Made by a program: the position numbers and the translations under genes
Part shown: piece after piece, positions 8,075-16,690 of the stretch
How positions within the stretch are numbered: the stretch's first letter is position 1
Layout: each line of letters begins with the position of its first letter
Source: Atlantibacter hermannii
GTDB taxonomy: Bacteria > Pseudomonadota > Gammaproteobacteria > Enterobacterales > Enterobacteriaceae
Direction of reading: 5' to 3'
Assembly: GCA_900635495.1 (NCBI GenBank)
Contig: LR134136.1
Coordinates: 62,001-126,000 of the forward strand
Length of the DNA stretch: 64,000 nucleotides
Notes under the pieces: generated by a model
Seen by the model: the letters and a program-made list of their open reading frames with translations, nothing else
What the model was told of the DNA's origin: nothing
The model's database searches: none

Positions 8075-9540
8075 GCGCAAAGCTCCTTTGTTTGATGGGG
8101 TTGCTGAAACTGCGCAGCAAGGCGGGCAATTTCGCTGTGTGGATGAGGCGTAAAGGTGGTGAGCGCGCTGGTCTGGCCGATCACCCGGCGGAAATCATCA
8201 ACGTCGGTGATGTCGTCCAGCGCCATCAGCTGGCAGCCAATATTGCCGAGGGTCGACGCTTCGACAGGCCCGGCGGAGACCGGCAGTCCGCAGGCGTCCG
8301 CGCACAGTTGGTTGAGAAAATGATTCTGGCTGCCGCCCCCGACGATATGCAGACGGGTAAACGGCGTGCCGCGCAGTTGCGCCAGCTCGTGCAGCACACT
8401 GGCATACAGCAGCGCCAGGCTGTCGAAAATGGTGCGCGCCAACTCCGCTACGGTTTCCGGGACCGGCTGATTGCGCTCCCGGCAGGCATCCTGAATGGCC
8501 TGACTCATGTCCGGCGGATTGATAAACCGATCGTCGTTGGGATTGATCACGGAACGGCACGCGGGAAGCTGACGGGCGTGGTCGATCAGGGCGGGCAGAT
8601 CGGTGATGTTGTGCTCTTTGATGACGCGCTGCAGCAGCCACAGGCCCATGATATTTTTCAGTACCCGGTAGCGGCCTTCCGCGCCGCCTTCGTTGGTGAT
8701 ATTGGCGGCCAGGGCTTCGGCATGGGCGTAGGGGGTTTTACTTTCAAAACCCATCAATGACCAGGTGCCGGAAGAGAGATACGCGGCATCCTTGCCTTCC
8801 AGCGGCGCGGCGATCACGGCGCTGGCGGTATCGTGCGTGGCGACGGATACCACCGGAATGCGGTTGCCCTGGGCGCACACCCAGTGGCCGACGACGCTGC
8901 CCGGGTGGCTCGGCGTGCCGAACCAGCGTGCCGGTACGCCTGCCCAGTCGAGGAGCGTCGGGTCCCAGTTATCGGTGTGGATGTTCACCAGTTGGGTCGT
9001 CGTCGCGTTGGTGTACTCCCAGTTCATGACCCCGGTAAGGCGATAGCAGAGGTAATCGGGCATCAGCAGCGCATGCGCCACCTTTGCCGCCCGCTCCGGC
9101 TGTTGTTGGGTCAGGGCGCGCAACTGGTACAGAGTGTTGAACGGTAGAAACTGAATGCCAGTGCGACGATAGATCTCGTCCCGGCCCAGTTCCTCGCACG
9201 CCTGTTGCATGATGCCGTCAGTGCGGCTGTCGCGATAGGCAACCGCCGGACCGACACGCTGGCCTTGTTCATCCAGCAACACCACGTCCACGCCCCAGGT
9301 ATCGATGCCAATACTGTCAATGGCGACGCCCTGTTCGCAGGCACGTTGCAGGCCGAAACGAATGTCGCTTTCCAGCGCGTCCACATCCCAGCAATCGAAT
9401 TGCCCGTCGCGGATAAGCTGATTGGTGAAGCGGTGTATTTCCGTTAATTGCAGGTCGCGGTTGACGGTATCGAAGCGCGCCAGCATGACGCGGCCACTTG
9501 AGGCACCCAGATCAACAGCAACGCTATGTCGAATGGACAT
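8071..9540 (-). CDS. rhaB: L-rhamnulokinase
   Basis: FGGY-family kinase that phosphorylates L-rhamnulose at O1 with ATP. With the ATG at 9538-9540 (AAGGATC upstream) it has 489 residues, the E. coli length; an alternative ATG eight codons earlier overlaps the ribosome-binding site. The N-terminal AVDLGASSGR is the phosphate-1 loop, GIDTWGVD is a conserved substrate strand, and HDTASAV and SSGTWSLMG form the central nucleotide-binding region, with IVGGGSQN near the C-terminus as the adenosine motif. First gene of the rhaBAD-fucO-rhaM operon. Confidence 0.97.
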   Translation of the reverse strand: MSIRHSVAVDLGASSGRVMLARFDTVNRDLQLTEIHRFTNQLIRDGQFDCWDVDALESDIRFGLQRACEQGVAIDSIGIDTWGVDVVLLDEQGQRVGPAVAYRDSRTDGIMQQACEELGRDEIYRRTGIQFLPFNTLYQLRALTQQQPERAAKVAHALLMPDYLCYRLTGVMNWEYTNATTTQLVNIHTDNWDPTLLDWAGVPARWFGTPSHPGSVVGHWVCAQGNRIPVVSVATHDTASAVIAAPLEGKDAAYLSSGTWSLMGFESKTPYAHAEALAANITNEGGAEGRYRVLKNIMGLWLLQRVIKEHNITDLPALIDHARQLPACRSVINPNDDRFINPPDMSQAIQDACRERNQPVPETVAELARTIFDSLALLYASVLHELAQLRGTPFTRLHIVGGGSQNHFLNQLCADACGLPVSAGPVEASTLGNIGCQLMALDDITDVDDFRRVIGQTSALTTFTPHPHSEIARLAAQFQQPHQTKELCA

Positions 9541-9640
9541 GATGGGGATCCTTGTCTGAATCATTGCCCATCAGTCTAAAAAGAAGCCCTGGCCGTCACC
9601 TTCTCGCCACTGACAACGTCAAACCCGCGCTGGCAAGCAG
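9541..9640 (-). promoter_or_regulatory. rhaBAD promoter with RhaS-binding region
   Basis: On the minus strand this closely matches the E. coli rhaBAD promoter: a GTCAGT-x2-CGAGAAGGT block followed by CTTTTTAGACTG. TAGACT (9573-9578) is the likely -10 element. RhaS would bind the adjacent upstream DNA and overlap the -35. The match is from memory of the E. coli sequence. Confidence 0.75.
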
Positions 9641-9651
9641 GCAAAGGTGAA

Positions 9652-9667
9652 CGTGAGAGAACTCACA
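9652..9667. promoter_or_regulatory. CRP site between rhaBAD and rhaSR
   Basis: CGTGA-N6-TCACA, nine of ten consensus positions, midway between the divergent rhaB and rhaS genes, where cAMP-CRP co-activates both promoters in E. coli. A weaker TGTGA half-site lies at 9698-9702. The rest of the 301-bp rhaB-rhaS gap shows no coding signal. Confidence 0.8.
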
Positions 9668-9841
9668 GTTTGCATTTTGCCTGGTGTTCTTTCGTGTTGT
9701 GAGCCTTGCCGCAATTCCCGATCTTTCCCGCTGATTCTTAAAAAACGAACAAATTATGCGCCGTTTGGTGTCGAAAAATTAAGGTACGGCGCAGGGCGGT
9801 TATCTACTATCAAGCGAAATTTCATTGGCTGGGAGGCGAAA

Positions 9842-10678
9842 ATGACCGTCTTAACATGCAGCGATTATTTCCCATGCAGCGCCGCGACCGTAGCGATTGA
9901 GCCGCGTTTGCCGCAGTCAGCGTTCCCGGAGCATCACCATGATTTTTATGAAATTGTTATCGTTGAGCACGGAACCGGGGCGCACATTTTTAATGGTCAG
10001 CCCTATACCCTGAGCGGCGGTTCGGTGTGTTTTGTGCGCGATCACGACAGGCACCTGTTCGAACATACCGAGAATCTGTGTCTGACCAATGTGCTTTACC
10101 GCGCACCTGATGCCTTTTGTTTTCTGACCGGGCTGGACAGGCTGCTGCCCCAGGAGCAGGACGGGTTGTATCCTTCCCACTGGCGAGTGCCGCCGCAGGT
10201 GCTGGTCCAGGTCCGGCATTTGCTGGCTGAACTGGAAGCATTAGGAAATGCCAGTGATACCCACAGCCTGGCTCAGCGGGAAATCCTGTTTATGCAGTTA
10301 CTGATTCAAATCCGCAAAGGCAGCCAGACCGGGCAGGCGGCGGGCGCAGATAACCGTCTGAATATGATGATCGGTTGGCTTGAGGACCATTTTGCCAGCG
10401 ACGTGTGTTGGGAGGCGCTGGCGGAACAATTTGATTTATCGCTGCGTACGCTGCATCGCCAGCTCAAACAGCAAACCGGGCTCACCCCCCAGCGTTATCT
10501 GAACCGGCTGCGTCTGATGCGTGCCCGCCATCTGTTACGCCATAGCGAAGAGAGCGTCACGGATATCGCCTATCAATGCGGTTTCGGCGACAGTAACCAC
10601 TTTTCTACGCTGTTTAAGCGCGAGTTTTGCTTCTCGCCGCGCGATATTCGCCAGGGACGCGATCGCCAGCTCCAGTAA
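9842..10678 (+). CDS. rhaS: L-rhamnose-responsive activator RhaS
   Basis: AraC/XylS-family activator of rhaBAD and rhaT. The protein has 278 residues from the ATG at 9842 (GGGAGG upstream), the E. coli length; the longer open frame upstream is promoter DNA. Residues about 1-160 form the sugar-binding cupin-like arm domain (FPEHHHDFYEIVIVEHG). The C-terminal 100 residues hold two helix-turn-helix motifs, with DLSLRTLHRQLKQQTG and DIAYQCGFGDSNHFSTLFKR as recognition regions. It is divergent from rhaBAD and upstream of rhaR. Confidence 0.95.
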   Translation: MTVLTCSDYFPCSAATVAIEPRLPQSAFPEHHHDFYEIVIVEHGTGAHIFNGQPYTLSGGSVCFVRDHDRHLFEHTENLCLTNVLYRAPDAFCFLTGLDRLLPQEQDGLYPSHWRVPPQVLVQVRHLLAELEALGNASDTHSLAQREILFMQLLIQIRKGSQTGQAAGADNRLNMMIGWLEDHFASDVCWEALAEQFDLSLRTLHRQLKQQTGLTPQRYLNRLRLMRARHLLRHSEESVTDIAYQCGFGDSNHFSTLFKREFCFSPRDIRQGRDRQLQ

Positions 10679-10814
10679 CGCGAACAGCATCACCGTTTTT
10701 TGCCTCAGGAAATTCAATAATTTCCGATTGCGACCTGGCCCGCCGCGACGCCCTGACAGGCTGCGCGGCGGGCGACTTGCGTTCTTCCATTCTGACTAAC
10801 TCCAGGGGCACACG

Positions 10815-11678
10815 TTGGCCGCTCAGCTGATCCTTAAAAAAGCAGATTTTTTTGCTTCCCCGCTGCAGCCGGTAGCGGTTGCCGACCGCTATCCGCAAAA
10901 CGTGTTCGCTGAACATACTCATGATTTTTGCGAACTGGTGATCGTATGGCGGGGCAACGGCTTACATGTACTCAACGATCGTCCGTGGCGAATTACCTGC
11001 GGCGATCTGTTTTATATCAAAGCGGAAGATCGACACAGTTATGAATCGGTCAATGATTTGGTGCTGCATAACATCATCTACTGCCCGGAACGGCTGACGC
11101 TCAACGTCGACTGGGACACCTTACTGAAACCGCAGGGGCAAAATCCGCGCTGGCGGCTGAACAGCCAGGGCATCGCCCAGGCGCGGCAAATCATTAGCCA
11201 GCTTGAACATGAAAGCCCGAAAGAGGATGCGCTGTCGCGCACCCTGAGTGAAAGCCTGTTCCTGCAACTGTGCATTACCCTGCGTCGCCATCGTTATCAG
11301 CCTGACAGCGTCGGCGCGCCGGGGCAGGGCGACGTGCTGGATTTGCTGATCGCCGCGCTGGATAACAGCGTAAACAGCCCGTTCAGTTTGCAGGCATTCT
11401 GTCAGCAGCATCAGACGCAGGAGCGCCAGCTACGCCAGCGCTTTCGCCAGCAAACCGGGATGACCGTCGGTCACTATTTGCGTCAGTTGCGGATTTGCCA
11501 GGCGCAATATTTGCTGCGGCATACTGAGATGCTGATTAGCGATATCGCTACGCGCTGCGGCTTTGAAGACAGCAACTACTTTTCGGTGGTGTTTACCCGT
11601 GAAACGGGCGTGACGCCACGGTTGTGGCGTCAGCAGTGTCATGAGTGGTTAAAACGCGAGGGTGTACGGGAGGGTTAA
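10815..11678 (+). CDS. rhaR: L-rhamnose-responsive activator RhaR
   Basis: AraC/XylS-family activator of the rhaSR promoter, so it sits at the top of the rhamnose cascade. The protein has 287 residues, against 282 in E. coli, with the arm domain motif FAEHTHDFCELVIVWRGNGLH and two C-terminal HTH motifs ending in DIATRCGFEDSNYFSVVF. An in-frame stop lies shortly upstream and the first plausible start is a TTG at 10815 preceded by AGGGGC at good spacing, so translation is probably weak. The 136 bp between rhaS and rhaR contain no other gene. Its 3' end overlaps convergent rhaT by 4 bp. Confidence 0.9.
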   Translation: MAAQLILKKADFFASPLQPVAVADRYPQNVFAEHTHDFCELVIVWRGNGLHVLNDRPWRITCGDLFYIKAEDRHSYESVNDLVLHNIIYCPERLTLNVDWDTLLKPQGQNPRWRLNSQGIAQARQIISQLEHESPKEDALSRTLSESLFLQLCITLRRHRYQPDSVGAPGQGDVLDLLIAALDNSVNSPFSLQAFCQQHQTQERQLRQRFRQQTGMTVGHYLRQLRICQAQYLLRHTEMLISDIATRCGFEDSNYFSVVFTRETGVTPRLWRQQCHEWLKREGVREG

Positions 11679-12709
11679 CTTGCCATGCCCAGCCCAACGA
11701 TGTTGGCAGCGATGATAATCACCACGCAACCGACGCTGAGTACGCCCACCGGACGGCGTCCCGCTGATTTCCACTCTTTCATAATGAGTCCGACCAGGCC
11801 GCCGCACAGCACATAGAAACTCATGTGCAGCATCCAGCTCATATAGTCGTATTGCGCCGGGATTTTGGCGTGGCCCCAGGCGTAGAAGAAGAACTGCAAA
11901 TACCACATCAAGCCAGCCAGCATTGAAAACAGCACGTTGCTAATAATTAACGGCTTAGCCAGTGAGAAATCAGCACGCACCGACAGGTTTTGCATTTTCG
12001 CCAGGCGGATAAAGCAGAAACCGAGGTTAATGACCGCGCCACCGCCCATGATCACCACATAGCTTGGCAGGGCAACGTACAGCGGATCCACGCCTAATGC
12101 TGCCGCTGCTTCATGCATGGGCTTCGCCGCATCCATCGCAAATGACATCCCGGCGGAGAAAATGCCGCACATCACCGCCAGTACCAGCCCCTTTTTGAGG
12201 TTAAATTCCTCGGCTTTAATCCCCATCTGGCGCTCTTTCAACTGCCCGGCGCGGGTGACGATCGCAACGCCAATCAGCGCGACAAGGACCCCCAGCAGCG
12301 TCATCTGCCCGCCTGGCGTGCCAATCAGTACGCCGAATTTCCCGTTCAGGATGGGCGTCATCAGGGTGCCGACGATTAATGTGATGCCAATAGCGATGCC
12401 AATGCCCATCGACATCCCAAGATAGCGCATGGTCAGGCCGTAGTTGATGTTGCCAATCCCCCACATCGCGCCGAACAGGAATACCGGCAGCAGGGTGGAG
12501 GCGCTAAACGAACCGTAGTAGGACCAGAAATCAGGCAGCAGCGCGGCGCTCACCGCCCAGGGCAGCACAATCCACGACACTATCCCGCCGACCGACCACA
12601 TGGTTTCCCATGACCAGTGTTTAACCTGCTTAAAAGGGGCGTAGAAACAGGCGGCGCTGGCCGCGCCAATAAGGTGCCAGAGAATCCCCATCGTGATTGC
12701 GTTACTCAT
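11675..12709 (-). CDS. rhaT: L-rhamnose/proton symporter
   Basis: Inner-membrane proton symporter that brings L-rhamnose (and lyxose) into the cell. It has 344 residues, ten predicted membrane segments and the family-typical strings HWSWETMWSVGGI and GLTMRYLGMSMG. It is encoded separately from the enzymes, convergent with rhaR (stop codons overlap by 4 bp) and divergent from sodA, as in E. coli. It would be activated by RhaS with CRP. Confidence 0.96.
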   Translation of the reverse strand: MSNAITMGILWHLIGAASAACFYAPFKQVKHWSWETMWSVGGIVSWIVLPWAVSAALLPDFWSYYGSFSASTLLPVFLFGAMWGIGNINYGLTMRYLGMSMGIGIAIGITLIVGTLMTPILNGKFGVLIGTPGGQMTLLGVLVALIGVAIVTRAGQLKERQMGIKAEEFNLKKGLVLAVMCGIFSAGMSFAMDAAKPMHEAAAALGVDPLYVALPSYVVIMGGGAVINLGFCFIRLAKMQNLSVRADFSLAKPLIISNVLFSMLAGLMWYLQFFFYAWGHAKIPAQYDYMSWMLHMSFYVLCGGLVGLIMKEWKSAGRRPVGVLSVGCVVIIIAANIVGLGMAS

Positions 12710-13167
12710 TCTTTAATTCCTCATTTTGTCGAATGGGTAGGGGTTCGAGCACACCCCCAATGACGACGAGTTTAGGGATCCAGGGAAAGCGCCACCTTCG
12801 GGCAACTGCCGCGGGCACATCATAAATGGCAAAAAACAGCGGGTAGCCAGGACAGGGATCACAGTTCGAAATTTATCCTTCCGATACGGGGCGTGAGGAG
12901 GGAGGGTCAGGCGATTTTTACCGTTGGGATGGCCGCTACCTTCGTATTTTTGCCACGCTGGCAAGTACCTGGCAGAAAATCCGTTATCCCTGTGAAGCCT
13001 CCCGCAAACAGGTCTATTCCCTTAAGGAATAACTTTATAATGAATACGGCATTGATAAACATTTTCAATATCATTTAATTAACTATAATGATCCCAGTGA
13101 TTACGCGGCGTTAACACACTGGCTTTGTCAAAGCCCGTTTGCCGCCCGACAATAATGGAGATGAAAA
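12710..13167. promoter_or_regulatory. rhaT-sodA divergent control region
   Basis: No gene is seen in these 458 bp. A Fur-box-like 19-mer at 13054-13072 (GATAAA-N7-CAATATC) and a TATAAT at 13084-13089 lie upstream of sodA, as in E. coli, where Fur, ArcA and SoxRS act. On the rhaT side only CRP half-sites (minus-strand TGTGA at 12859-12863, plus-strand at 12991-12995) are visible; RhaS sites could not be placed with confidence. Confidence 0.55.
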
Positions 13168-13788
13168 ATGAGCTATACACTGCCATCCCTGCCTTATGCT
13201 TACGACGCCCTGGAACCGCATTTCGACAAGCAAACGATGGAAATCCATCACACCAAACACCACCAGACCTACGTCAACAACGCTAATGCAGCGCTGGAGT
13301 CTCTGCCAGAATTCGCTAACCTGCCGGTAGAAGAACTGATCACCAAGCTGGATCAGGTTCCGGCGGACAAAAAAACCGTACTGCGCAACAACGCAGGCGG
13401 CCATGCTAACCACAGCCTGTTCTGGAAAGGCCTGAAAAAAGGCACCACCCTGCAGGGTGACCTGAAAGCGGCTATCGAGCGCGATTTCGGTTCTGTGGAA
13501 AAATTCAAAGAAGAGTTCGAGAAAGCTGCAGCAACCCGTTTCGGCTCCGGCTGGGCGTGGCTGGTGCTGCAGGGCGACAAACTGGCTGTGGTGTCTACCG
13601 CAAACCAGGACAGCCCGCTGATGGGTGAAGCGATCTCTGGCGCATCCGGCTTCCCGATCCTGGGTCTGGACGTGTGGGAACACGCTTACTACCTGAAATT
13701 CCAGAACCGTCGTCCGGACTACATCAAAGAGTTCTGGAACGTGGTGAACTGGGACGAAGCTGCTGCGCGTTTTGCTGCCAAAAAATAA
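13168..13788 (+). CDS. sodA: superoxide dismutase, Mn type
   Basis: Cytoplasmic Mn-dependent enzyme converting superoxide to H2O2 and O2. The 206-residue protein has the standard layout: N-terminal helical hairpin with the HHTKHHQTYV metal-ligand region (His27), an NNAGGHANHSLFW motif with the second His, and DVWEHAYYLKFQNRR with the last Asp and His ligands. GGHANH and the absence of Fe-type signature residues favour manganese. GGAG lies 7 bp before the ATG. It is monocistronic with its own terminator; kdgT, which follows sodA in E. coli, is absent. Confidence 0.97.
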   Translation: MSYTLPSLPYAYDALEPHFDKQTMEIHHTKHHQTYVNNANAALESLPEFANLPVEELITKLDQVPADKKTVLRNNAGGHANHSLFWKGLKKGTTLQGDLKAAIERDFGSVEKFKEEFEKAAATRFGSGWAWLVLQGDKLAVVSTANQDSPLMGEAISGASGFPILGLDVWEHAYYLKFQNRRPDYIKEFWNVVNWDEAAARFAAKK

Positions 13789-13810
13789 GGTTGCAAAATT
13801 GCGGTGATAA

Positions 13811-13835
13811 AGCGAGCCTGAGGCTCGCTTTTTTT
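13811..13835 (+). terminator. rho-independent terminator of sodA
   Basis: AGCGAGCC/GGCTCGCT stem with a run of seven T residues, 22 bp after the sodA stop. Confidence 0.9.
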
Positions 13836-13857
13836 GTATCCGCATAAGGAGCAGCAG

Positions 13858-14547
13858 ATGCATTATCCCGCAGACATTTACATCGGCCAGGTGCGTGATT
13901 ACCCCGGCAGCCGCCCCAGCGCTATCGGCAAGGTTCAGGTCGAAGGTGCGTTAACCCTGACCGACCTCGGCCTTGAAGGCGATCAGCAGGCGGAAAAAAT
14001 CATTCATGGCGGCCCGGATCGCGCCCTGTGCCACTATCCCCGTGAACATTACGCCCAGTGGGCGCGTCAGTTCCCGGCACAGGCGGATTTATTCATCGCG
14101 CCCGCCTTTGGCGAGAATATCTCTACTGTCGGCCTGACCGAAGAGAACGTCTTTATCGGCGATATTTTTCGCTGGGGCGATGCGCTGATTCAGGTGACGC
14201 AGCCGCGCTCACCGTGTTTTAAAGTCAATTTCCATTTCGCCATCAGCGACTTGTCGTTGCTGATGCAACAATCTGCCCGCACTGGCTGGTTGTATCGCGT
14301 CATACAGGGCGGCACTGTTAGCGCCGACGCGCCGCTTGAGCTGGCATCCCGCACCAGCAACGTCAGTATCCGCGACGCTGCCGCTATCGCCTGGCATATG
14401 CCGTTTGATGATGAGCAGTATCACCGGCTGTTAAGCGCGGCAGGGTTATCGGTGAGCTGGACCCGAACCATGCAGAAACGCCGCATTTCCGGGCAGATTG
14501 AAGATTATTCGCGTCGGTTGTGGGGAAGTGCCAAACCAGCGGGGTGA
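13858..14547 (+). CDS. yiiM: MOSC-domain protein YiiM (N-hydroxylated base analogue resistance)
   Basis: A 229-residue MOSC-domain protein; E. coli YiiM has 224. YiiM and the related YcbX contribute to molybdenum-cofactor-dependent detoxification of N-hydroxylaminopurine, YiiM acting as a terminal reductase. Visible family features: the GLEGDQQAEKIIHGGPDRALCHYP stretch (residues about 41-64; contains the MOSC Gly-Asp and His) and the SPCFKVNFHF segment with the Cys proposed to bind Moco. The ATG at 13858 has AAGGAG upstream; an earlier in-frame start would fall inside the sodA terminator. Confidence 0.93.
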   Translation: MHYPADIYIGQVRDYPGSRPSAIGKVQVEGALTLTDLGLEGDQQAEKIIHGGPDRALCHYPREHYAQWARQFPAQADLFIAPAFGENISTVGLTEENVFIGDIFRWGDALIQVTQPRSPCFKVNFHFAISDLSLLMQQSARTGWLYRVIQGGTVSADAPLELASRTSNVSIRDAAAIAWHMPFDDEQYHRLLSAAGLSVSWTRTMQKRRISGQIEDYSRRLWGSAKPAG

Positions 14548-14701
14548 TGTTTATCTCATTTCACTTCAATTTTGAGATGTTGAGGTGAAGAGGTTTGCCG
14601 CATCCCAGGCCAACGAGCTGTGATTAACTCAGCGCTGGATTGCTGCTGGATGGGATCGGTTAACGAAACGATCTGCCCTCATCCCTGAGGGCAGTCCGGG
14701 T
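14548..14701. other. yiiM-lldD intergenic segment (synteny junction)
   Basis: 154 bp without a gene. A hairpin CTGCCCTCA/TGAGGGCAG at 14673-14694 could end lldD transcription, although no clear T tract follows on the minus strand. In E. coli yiiM and lldD lie in different chromosome regions, so the junction of two syntenic blocks falls here. Confidence 0.5.
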
Positions 14702-15909
14702 TTAGGCCGCATCCACCTGCTTCGACACGCTGGCGCTGGACGCAGGCAACGACGCCAGTACGGACGTAAATTCCGGGTCCGGCACCAGCGACTCACGGCT
14801 GATTTCTTTAATCGATTTCGCGCCGGTCAGCGTCATCGCCACCCGCATCTCTTTCTCAATTAAGTTCAACAGGTTAGCCACACCCGCCTGGCCGTGTGTT
14901 GCCAGCGCATAAAGGTAGGCGCGGCCTAACAGTACGGTATCCGCCCCCAGGGCAATCATGCGCACCACGTCCAGCCCGCTGCGAATGCCGCTGTCGGCGA
15001 GAATGGCGATATCGCCTTTCACCGCGTCGGCAATGGCTGGCAATGCACGCGCGGAAGAGAGGACGCCATCCAGCTGGCGTCCGCCGTGGTTGGAGACCAC
15101 AATCCCGTCTGCCCCGAAGCGCACCGCGTCTTTCGCATCTTCCGGATCAAGAATGCCTTTAATGACCATCGGCCGTCCCAGAACTCGCGGATCCATTCCA
15201 GGTCTTTCCAGGAAATCGACGGGTCGAAGTTATTAGCCAGCCAGCCGATATAATCTTCCAGCCCGGTGGGCTTGCCGAGATAGGTGGAGATGTTGCCCAG
15301 ATCGTGTGGGCGACCATGCAGGCCAACGTCCCACGCCCATTGCGGATGGGTCGCCGCCTGCCAGTAACGGCGCAGCGCCGCATTGGCCCCGCTCATCCCG
15401 GAGTGGGCATCACGGTAACGTGCGCCTGGGGTCGGCATATCCACGGTAAACACCAGCGTGGAGCAGCCCGCCGCTTTGGCGCGCTCCAGCGCGTTACGCA
15501 TAAACCCGCGATCGCGCAGGACATACAGCTGGAACCACATCGGGCGCTGGATTTTCGGCGCTACCTCTTCAATCGGGCATACCGACACGGTAGACAGCGT
15601 AAACGGAATGCCTTTGGCATCGGCGGCTTTGGCAGCCTGCACTTCACCGCGTCGTGCGTACATGCCGCACAGCCCGACCGGGGCGAGCGCCACCGGCATC
15701 GACAACGTTTCCTTAAACAGCGTGGTTTCGAGGCTTAAATCAGACATGTTTTTTAAAACACGCTGGCGCAGGGCCACCTGAGCGAGGTCTTCCACATTAC
15801 GGCGCAGGGTATATTCGGCATAAGCCCCGCCGTCGATATAGTGGAACAGGAACGGCGGCAGAATACGCTGGGCGGCAGCGCGATAGTCGCTTGCGGCGGA
15901 AATAATCAT
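14702..15909 (-). pseudogene. lldD: L-lactate dehydrogenase (FMN, quinone-linked), single-base frameshift
   Basis: LldD oxidises L-lactate to pyruvate at the inner membrane, passing electrons from FMN to quinone. The N-terminal 244 or so residues (start MIISAASDYRAAAQRILPPF) and the C-terminal 155 are in different frames. They meet at 15171-15172, where the coding strand reads GGCCGATGG while the family sequence WDGPMVIKG needs one more C. Adding one base gives 402 residues against 396 in E. coli. Catalytic SNHGGRQLD and the FMN motif DSGIRSGLDVVR are intact. It is almost certainly a functional gene with a consensus error; decay is the alternative. Last gene of lldPRD; lldR ends 4 bp inside its start. 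Confidence 0.9.
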
Positions 15910-16690
15910 GATTCGTTCTCCCTGGGATTGTCGTCGATGTCGGGCAGGCGGGTGACTCGCGCCTGACGCGCCACATCTTCATCAAGACGTTTTATGGTGG
16001 AATGGACAAAGCCAAGGTGATGGGTGACGGCTTTACGCGCCCGTTCGGCATCCCCGGCTAATATGGCGTCCAGCATGTCGCGATGCTGTTCGGTGAGCTG
16101 TGAGAAAATTGGTGGTTCGAGGTACATGCGCTGACGGCTCTGCATCACAGAGGATTGCAGCAGATCGAAAAAGCCGCGCATGGTCTGGAGCAGCACCACA
16201 TTGTGCGACGCTTCCGCCACCGCCAGGTGGAACCGTACATCGGCCTGTGCCGCGAGGTCCGGATCGTCGCGTTCGGTAAATTTCAGCGTGGCGTCGAAAC
16301 AGTAGCGCAGTTTCTCTTTATCCGTGTCCGTGGCGCGCAACGCTGCGTGCCAGGCGGTGCTGGCCTCAATAGCGTGGCGGGCTTCGAGAATGTCATAGCG
16401 ATAGCCCGGATCGTCCGCCAGCAGGGTTTTAATCGGCTGGACGATGCGTTGTTCAGACCAGGGCTCAAGCTGATAACGCACAAAGGTGCCGCCCCCCGGC
16501 GGCTGACCAGTGTGCCTTCCCGAATCAGGATCTGAATCGCCTCGCGCACGCTATTACGCGAGACGCCGAGGATGATCGCTAGCTGGCGCTCGGACGGCAG
16601 GCGCATCCCGCCGTCGAGCTGCTGGTCTGCGATCAGCGCCTGAATACGCTCGACCAGTTGGTCAGCCAGGCGCGGAGTCGTGGTTGTCAT
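15906..16690 (-). pseudogene. lldR: L-lactate-responsive regulator LldR (GntR/FadR family), single-base frameshift
   Basis: LldR represses or activates lldPRD depending on L-lactate. Residues 1-67 hold the GntR winged helix (LPSERQLAIILGVSRNSVRE) and the remainder the FCD effector domain with ILEARHAIEASTAWHAAL and DVRFHLAVAEASHN, whose His and Asp bind a metal ion. The frame breaks at the C run 16492-16497 (six G on the coding strand where SRRGGGTFVRYQ requires seven). Correcting it gives 261 residues; E. coli has 258. Start and lldP stop overlap at ATGA (16687-16690). Confidence 0.9.
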
